This document shows positions 59,980 to 64,000 of a stretch of DNA of 64,000 bases, in pieces. Source of the DNA: Planoprotostelium fungivorum. Lineage: Eukaryota > Evosea > Variosea > Cavosteliida > Cavosteliaceae. Each line of letters starts with the position of its first letter. Positions within the stretch are counted from its first letter, which is position 1. The stretch is taken from assembly GCA_003024175.1 (NCBI GenBank), contig MDYQ01000018.1, positions 62,001 to 126,000 of the forward strand, in the 5' to 3' direction. The notes under the pieces are model-generated. The model was given only the letters and a program-made list of their open reading frames with translations, made no database searches and had not been told where the DNA came from. Both the position numbers and the translations under genes were made by a program.

Positions 59980-62958
59980 CTATTTGCCTCCTTCTGCTGT
60001 GATCTTCCCCAAGTCAGATGCAAACAGAGTCCTCAACTTGTTCTGCAGTGCCTTCAACTCTGTCTCTCTCTTCTCGGCTACCAGTCTGGCCGCTTCCTTT
60101 TCTTTCTCTAATTCTTCCACCTTCATTTTCAACAATCCGATCTCCTCCATGCTCTCGTCGATGACTGATGTGAAATGAGCATCGCGATCATCGCAGTTTG
60201 TCACTCACTTCCACAGAGACCCTCTATGCGATCGGAGAGGGATTCTGCTTCTTTGTTCTTCTCTTCGTACATGGTCTGGTAATCTCTACCGTCCGGGGCA
60301 AACAAGTAAGGTCCCTTCTTTCTCTCCATAAAGTTCTCGGGCATCGGTTCGTCTTCGTCTTGATCCATCTCTTCTTGGGTGCGACAGAATTCCTGATCAT
60401 CAAGTGAGCATCATCATCATCATCATGTCTTACCTCCGGCTCTTCTTCGTTCTCGTCATAGTCTGGAGCACTCTTGAATGACAGTTGATCGTTGAACCCA
60501 ACGTGATGGTTCTTAGCAAAGGGTGCCGCATCGGCCGGCTTCAAGATGGACTTTCGGCCACTCGTTCCCGCCATTTTCTTCGGTGTGACCGGTGGCTTGG
60601 CTCCACTGGGGGGTGCGGCGGCGCTCGGCGGTGCCACCTTCGATGGAGAAGCCGTGGGAACGGATGGAGTTGGTGTGGGTGCTGATGGAGCTATCGTGGG
60701 AACGGATGTAGCTGCGGTCGGTGTGGCGACTGTGCGTGGAGCCACTGTGGTAGTGGGAGTGGGATGATTGACTTCGGATGGAGGTGGGGGCGGAGCGTGG
60801 GTGGGACGAACCTTGTTCTGCGAGAGGTTCAGATGCGAGAATGAGAAGAGTGATAGAGAGAGGGCGGGCTGACCTCAATTTTGGGCTTGATATCGGCTGT
60901 CTTGACTGCTGGAGTGACAGTGGGTGTGATGGTGGGTGTGATAGAAGGTGAGGCAGGTGCGATAGAGGGTGAGGCAGGTGTCACCACCTTTTTCTCTACC
61001 TTGGTGTCTTCGGTCACGCTAGCTGTTACGATGTCAGTTGTGTAGAACAATAAAATAGAATAAAACCTTCGGATGGTATTGGAGGGGCGTTGTGGGCTGG
61101 TCTGGGTCTTCCGGATGGTCCAGGTGGCTTCGCGAATTTTTCCGCAGGCTGAACGATTCAATCCTATTCATCTACAACGAGCCTCACCCTAGCTAGGTTA
61201 GCGCGAGGGGATGATAGAGTTGGACTCGTGGCTGAGGTCGGTGTCGATGCTGCAGCTGCGACAGGGGTGGTCGATGGACCAGAGGCTGGTGGAGCGGATG
61301 CTCTATTCATAGATCAGAGACATTTCGTCCCACGACTCACTTTGTGGGTGTGATGGATGGAGCAGCCTGCTTCACTTTGGGATCTATCATTCATTCAGTG
61401 AAGAAACAGAATCATTCCTCACAGGTCGGCAGTGAAGTCGAGCTGACATTGTTTGACAATTTTTCTGAAAGAGAATCAGCGACTCGTCTACAACGGTGTA
61501 GATGATCACCCGGTGGGGGTTTCTGTGAGGTGGGGGGTGGTCGAGGTGGCATCGGTCGTTGGGGTGGAGGGCTGACCAGTCTCTTCTCTGAACTCGCCTT
61601 TCTCATCGGTGGTGGACTCGATAACCTTCTCTCGTCACTCATCCATCTACAACGTGCCAACTCACTTCCTCGACCCTTCTTCCGGGGCATCCGGCTGCGT
61701 CACCCTGCCTGAGAAATCTCAATGAAATTTCGATCGTGCCCACTCACTGCTGTCGAACGACAAGTAAGGATCTCTCTCTGGATTTTTCCTGGAACCACCG
61801 ACTACATGAACGATGGGACTCCTCTCACTGGCAACACACAGCAAGTGACCTGTTCTGGGAACATTAGAAGGTAGATCTGCCTTCACGATCGTCCATTTGT
61901 TGTCCTCTGTGGACATTCAGAGGAGGTCACGTGACCTCATCACTCACTGATGTTGTAACAGGAGATGTCGTTGCTGATACCGTTGGGAGTGGTACCGCCG
62001 TGGATGAACAACTTGACACCGACGGAGACGCAGCCGTGGTAGGCCCTGGGGGACAGTGAATCCCCCATTCCCGCCAAAAGGGTCCACTCGAACGTGTCTT
62101 GACCCGTCAGAGTGATCTATCTACAACGCTCGTCTCACCCAGATTGAGTGCGTAAAAATCAGAGAAAAATTTGGTACCGTCGGTACCTCCGAACAAGTAC
62201 ATCTTGGATCCAACTACAACGGTCGAATGTCCGTACCTGGGAGAGGGAATTTCTCCCTTCTGCGCTTTGCTCTCCCAACGGACGGCATCTACAACGAGTC
62301 AGTCCCGAATCCGTTCGATGTCCACTCACTCGTGTCTAATAGCTGGAGGTCGTTCAGGGGTTTTCCAGCATTCTCACCGCCGAATACGGCGATGTACCTC
62401 TCTTTGACTCGGCTGGCGCTGTGTTTGATTCTTCCCGGTGTTTTCTTTGCACCGAAAGCCCTCACAACAGACCAGACCAGTCCCTCTGTCGACAGATCAG
62501 GATCTATGTGGAATGATCATACGTCTGATGGATTAGAATGGCACGATGAATGGACTCACTGATGCTGATCACAAAGATGTTCTCTTCTGAGAAACCATCT
62601 TCTGCTTGACCTCCCAAGATGAAGACACGCTCTCCCACCAGAGTCGCCGTTCTCCAACAAGAGGGTTCTGGAGCTTGACCGGAGACGCTAGCCGTGTTCC
62701 ATAACTTCCCTACACCTTCTGTACAAAGACAGTCAATCAGACACATCGGATACAACCATCATGTACGATATCCGATCTCGAAGGAGATGAGAAGACGAAC
62801 GATCAATCACCCATGAAAACGTTGCTGCGACAAGTATATACCGCTGGATTCAGTTGACCCGAGACGATGTCTTTACCACCGAGGGCGATGAGAACGCTTC
62901 CATCGGTGACGATACTGGCTCCCTCTAAGTTTGTCACGGGACACTGAGCCTCAGACAT
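59980..62958 (-). CDS. Kelch-repeat protein with proline-rich linker and C-terminal coiled coil
   Basis: The ATG at 62958 (MSEAQCPVTNLEGA) leads to six kelch motifs, marked by GG pairs: VLIALGGKD, ERVFILGGQAEDG, YIAVFGGENAGKP, KMYLFGGTDGTKF, KLFIHGGTTPNGI, IVHVVGGSRKN. A low-complexity Pro/Thr/Ala region follows (PPRPPPTSQKPPPG; repeated SPSIAPASPSITPT), then basic GRKSILKPADAAPF, an acidic segment and a coiled coil (EEIGLLKMKVEELEKEKEAA, LVAEKRETELKALQNKL). TAG is at 59980. This plan recalls Tea1-like or RngB-type kelch proteins and other cytoskeletal or polarity scaffolds. Introns carry TCTACAACG half-sites, and one (61484-61520 region, minus strand) has the full inverted form. Confidence 0.8.
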
Positions 62959-63118
62959 GTTCCATGCAGTCCGTCTCTAGGGAAGAGATATTGACTCTGG
63001 CGTGCCGAACACCCCTACCTATACGGGTTGTAGTAGAGTCACAAAACGATGAAACCAAAGTCAGGAATGCTTCGAGATCGTTCATTCAAATTTTGAGAGG
63101 AAAACAACAACACATCAG

Positions 63119-64000
63119 ATGTCAGACAACGATTCACAGGGTTCTCTCGACTCTCAGGAGCTCAGCACCACCTTCCAGAAGTTCTGGTGTGAGTATTTCG
63201 TGTTAGGTCAAATGTGAATCTGATCGGATCAGCCGCCATCGTGCTTCCAGGTGCCCCCTTCACCCTCCAACCCCCTCTCGATGTCGTTCTTGCAAGAGTG
63301 AGTTCGAATGAGGAAACATTGCCAAGACCTAATCACCACCCAGGCCTCTTTGGCCGCTGATGCCAAGTCCACCGAGCGCTCTGTTCTCCAAGTCCAAACC
63401 GACGCAGAGGAGGCCCCAGTCACCCTCGCACATTTGGTCCTCAGTGAGTATACATCATCACAATGGATCTGACCTCCACGAAAGACAGAAAGGAAACGAC
63501 CAACATGAACTTGGTCTTCTCCTCCGAAGAGGAAGTCGTCTTCACCGTCACTGGAAAGAATGCAGTTCACCTGACAGGTTACTACGAGCTGCCCGAGAAC
63601 TTCAACGAGGATTTCGACAGTGAGGATGATGAAGAGGAAGGCGAAGGTGATCATCACATCATCATCTCACGATCATCTCGGCTCATGAGTAACAGAGCAC
63701 GACCACGCCAACTGCGATCACGATCACGAGGAGGAAGAGGTACCCGTACAGAAGGCCGAGCCCACCTCAGCCAAGAAGAGGAAGGCCGAGGCTTCTCCCG
63801 CCAAGGCAGTCGCTCAGGCCCCCGAGGTGAGATCATCCATCTACAACCAGCCACTGATGTCCCTCAGGTCAAGAAGAAGAAGGTAGACACACCCGCTGCT
63901 GCCTCCGCCCCCGCCACACCCGCCAAGAAGGAGGTCAAGACTCCCGCCAAGAAGGAAGCCGCATCACCAGCCACCCCCGCTGCCACACCCTCAAAGAAGG
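63119..64000 (+). CDS. Nucleoplasmin-like nuclear FKBP, 5' part
   Basis: The ATG at 63119 begins MSDNDSQGSLDSQELSTTFQ. The nucleoplasmin-like beta domain reads KFWSAIVLPGAPFTLQPPLD, VQTDAEEAPVTLAHLVL, TTNMNLVFSSEEEVVFTVTG, NAVHLTGYYELPENFNEDFD, then acidic EDDEEEGE and a His/Asp/Glu patch. Basic Lys/Ala/Pro repeats follow (SAKKRKAEASPAKAVAQ, TPAKKEVKTPAKKEA). W/V.L.PG, HLTGYY and an acidic then basic linker match the N-termini of insect FKBP39/46 and fungal Fpr3/4, which are histone chaperones with a C-terminal FKBP isomerase domain. The FKBP part would lie beyond the window, so it could also be a nucleoplasmin-like protein without it. Divergent from the kelch gene (160 bp). Confidence 0.8.

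Overview
This is nuclear DNA from an intron-dense, gene-dense eukaryotic microbe. The evidence is about 30 spliced protein genes on both strands, separated by only 30 to 300 bases, with introns usually 37 to 60 nt that start GTGAG and end YAG. The inventory (DEP/RasGEF, CARMIL, CH-LIM-PH and DENN-WD40 proteins, TALE homeobox, BRCA2, RECQL4, Mediator, nuclear-encoded mitochondrial proteins) fits a free-living amoeboid protist. Amoebozoa is my best guess, held weakly. I saw no rRNA, convincing tRNA, CRISPR array, retroelement or viral element. All exon structures were traced by eye, so terminal exons and some splice sites are provisional.

Layout. 1-8.4 kb: partial coiled-coil gene (-), TALE homeobox gene (-), a RasGEF fused in frame to a Rho-like GTPase (+), and a doubtful small membrane ORF. 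8.4-17.3 kb: DXO/Rai1 (-), METTL21/FAM86-type methyltransferase (+), an unknown coiled-coil gene (+), a multi-pass membrane protein ending in a MYND finger (-), CARMIL (-). 17.5-31.6 kb is a genome-maintenance and cell-cycle stretch: sirtuin (+), BRCA2 with ten BRC-type repeats (-), COMMD10 (+), cyclin A (-), RECQL4 (+). 32-43.6 kb: membrane-anchored kinase (+), RING-H2 protein (+), mitochondrial malonyl transferase (-), GSAP/pigeon homologue (+), small secreted protein (-), unknown protein (+). 43.8-64 kb: CH-LIM-PH-PH protein (+), polyubiquitin (+), MRPL47 (-), small mitochondrial protein (+), MED17 (-), DENND3-type DENN-WD40 protein (+), CBP3/UQCC1 (-), kelch/coiled-coil protein (-), and the start of a nucleoplasmin-like FKBP (+).

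Two genome-wide signals stand out. First, the motif TCTACAACG and its palindrome TCTACAACGTTGTAGA recur dozens of times, mostly inside introns; some introns of about 40 nt are half palindrome, and half-sites often supply the TTGTAG acceptor. Other palindromes (TCACGTGA, TGACGTCA, GAAATTTC) behave similarly. Second, four introns carry U12-type signals, two of them AT-AC, so a minor spliceosome is very likely. Most genes lie head-to-head or tail-to-tail, and the cyclin A/RECQL4 and RING promoters carry E2F-like sites.
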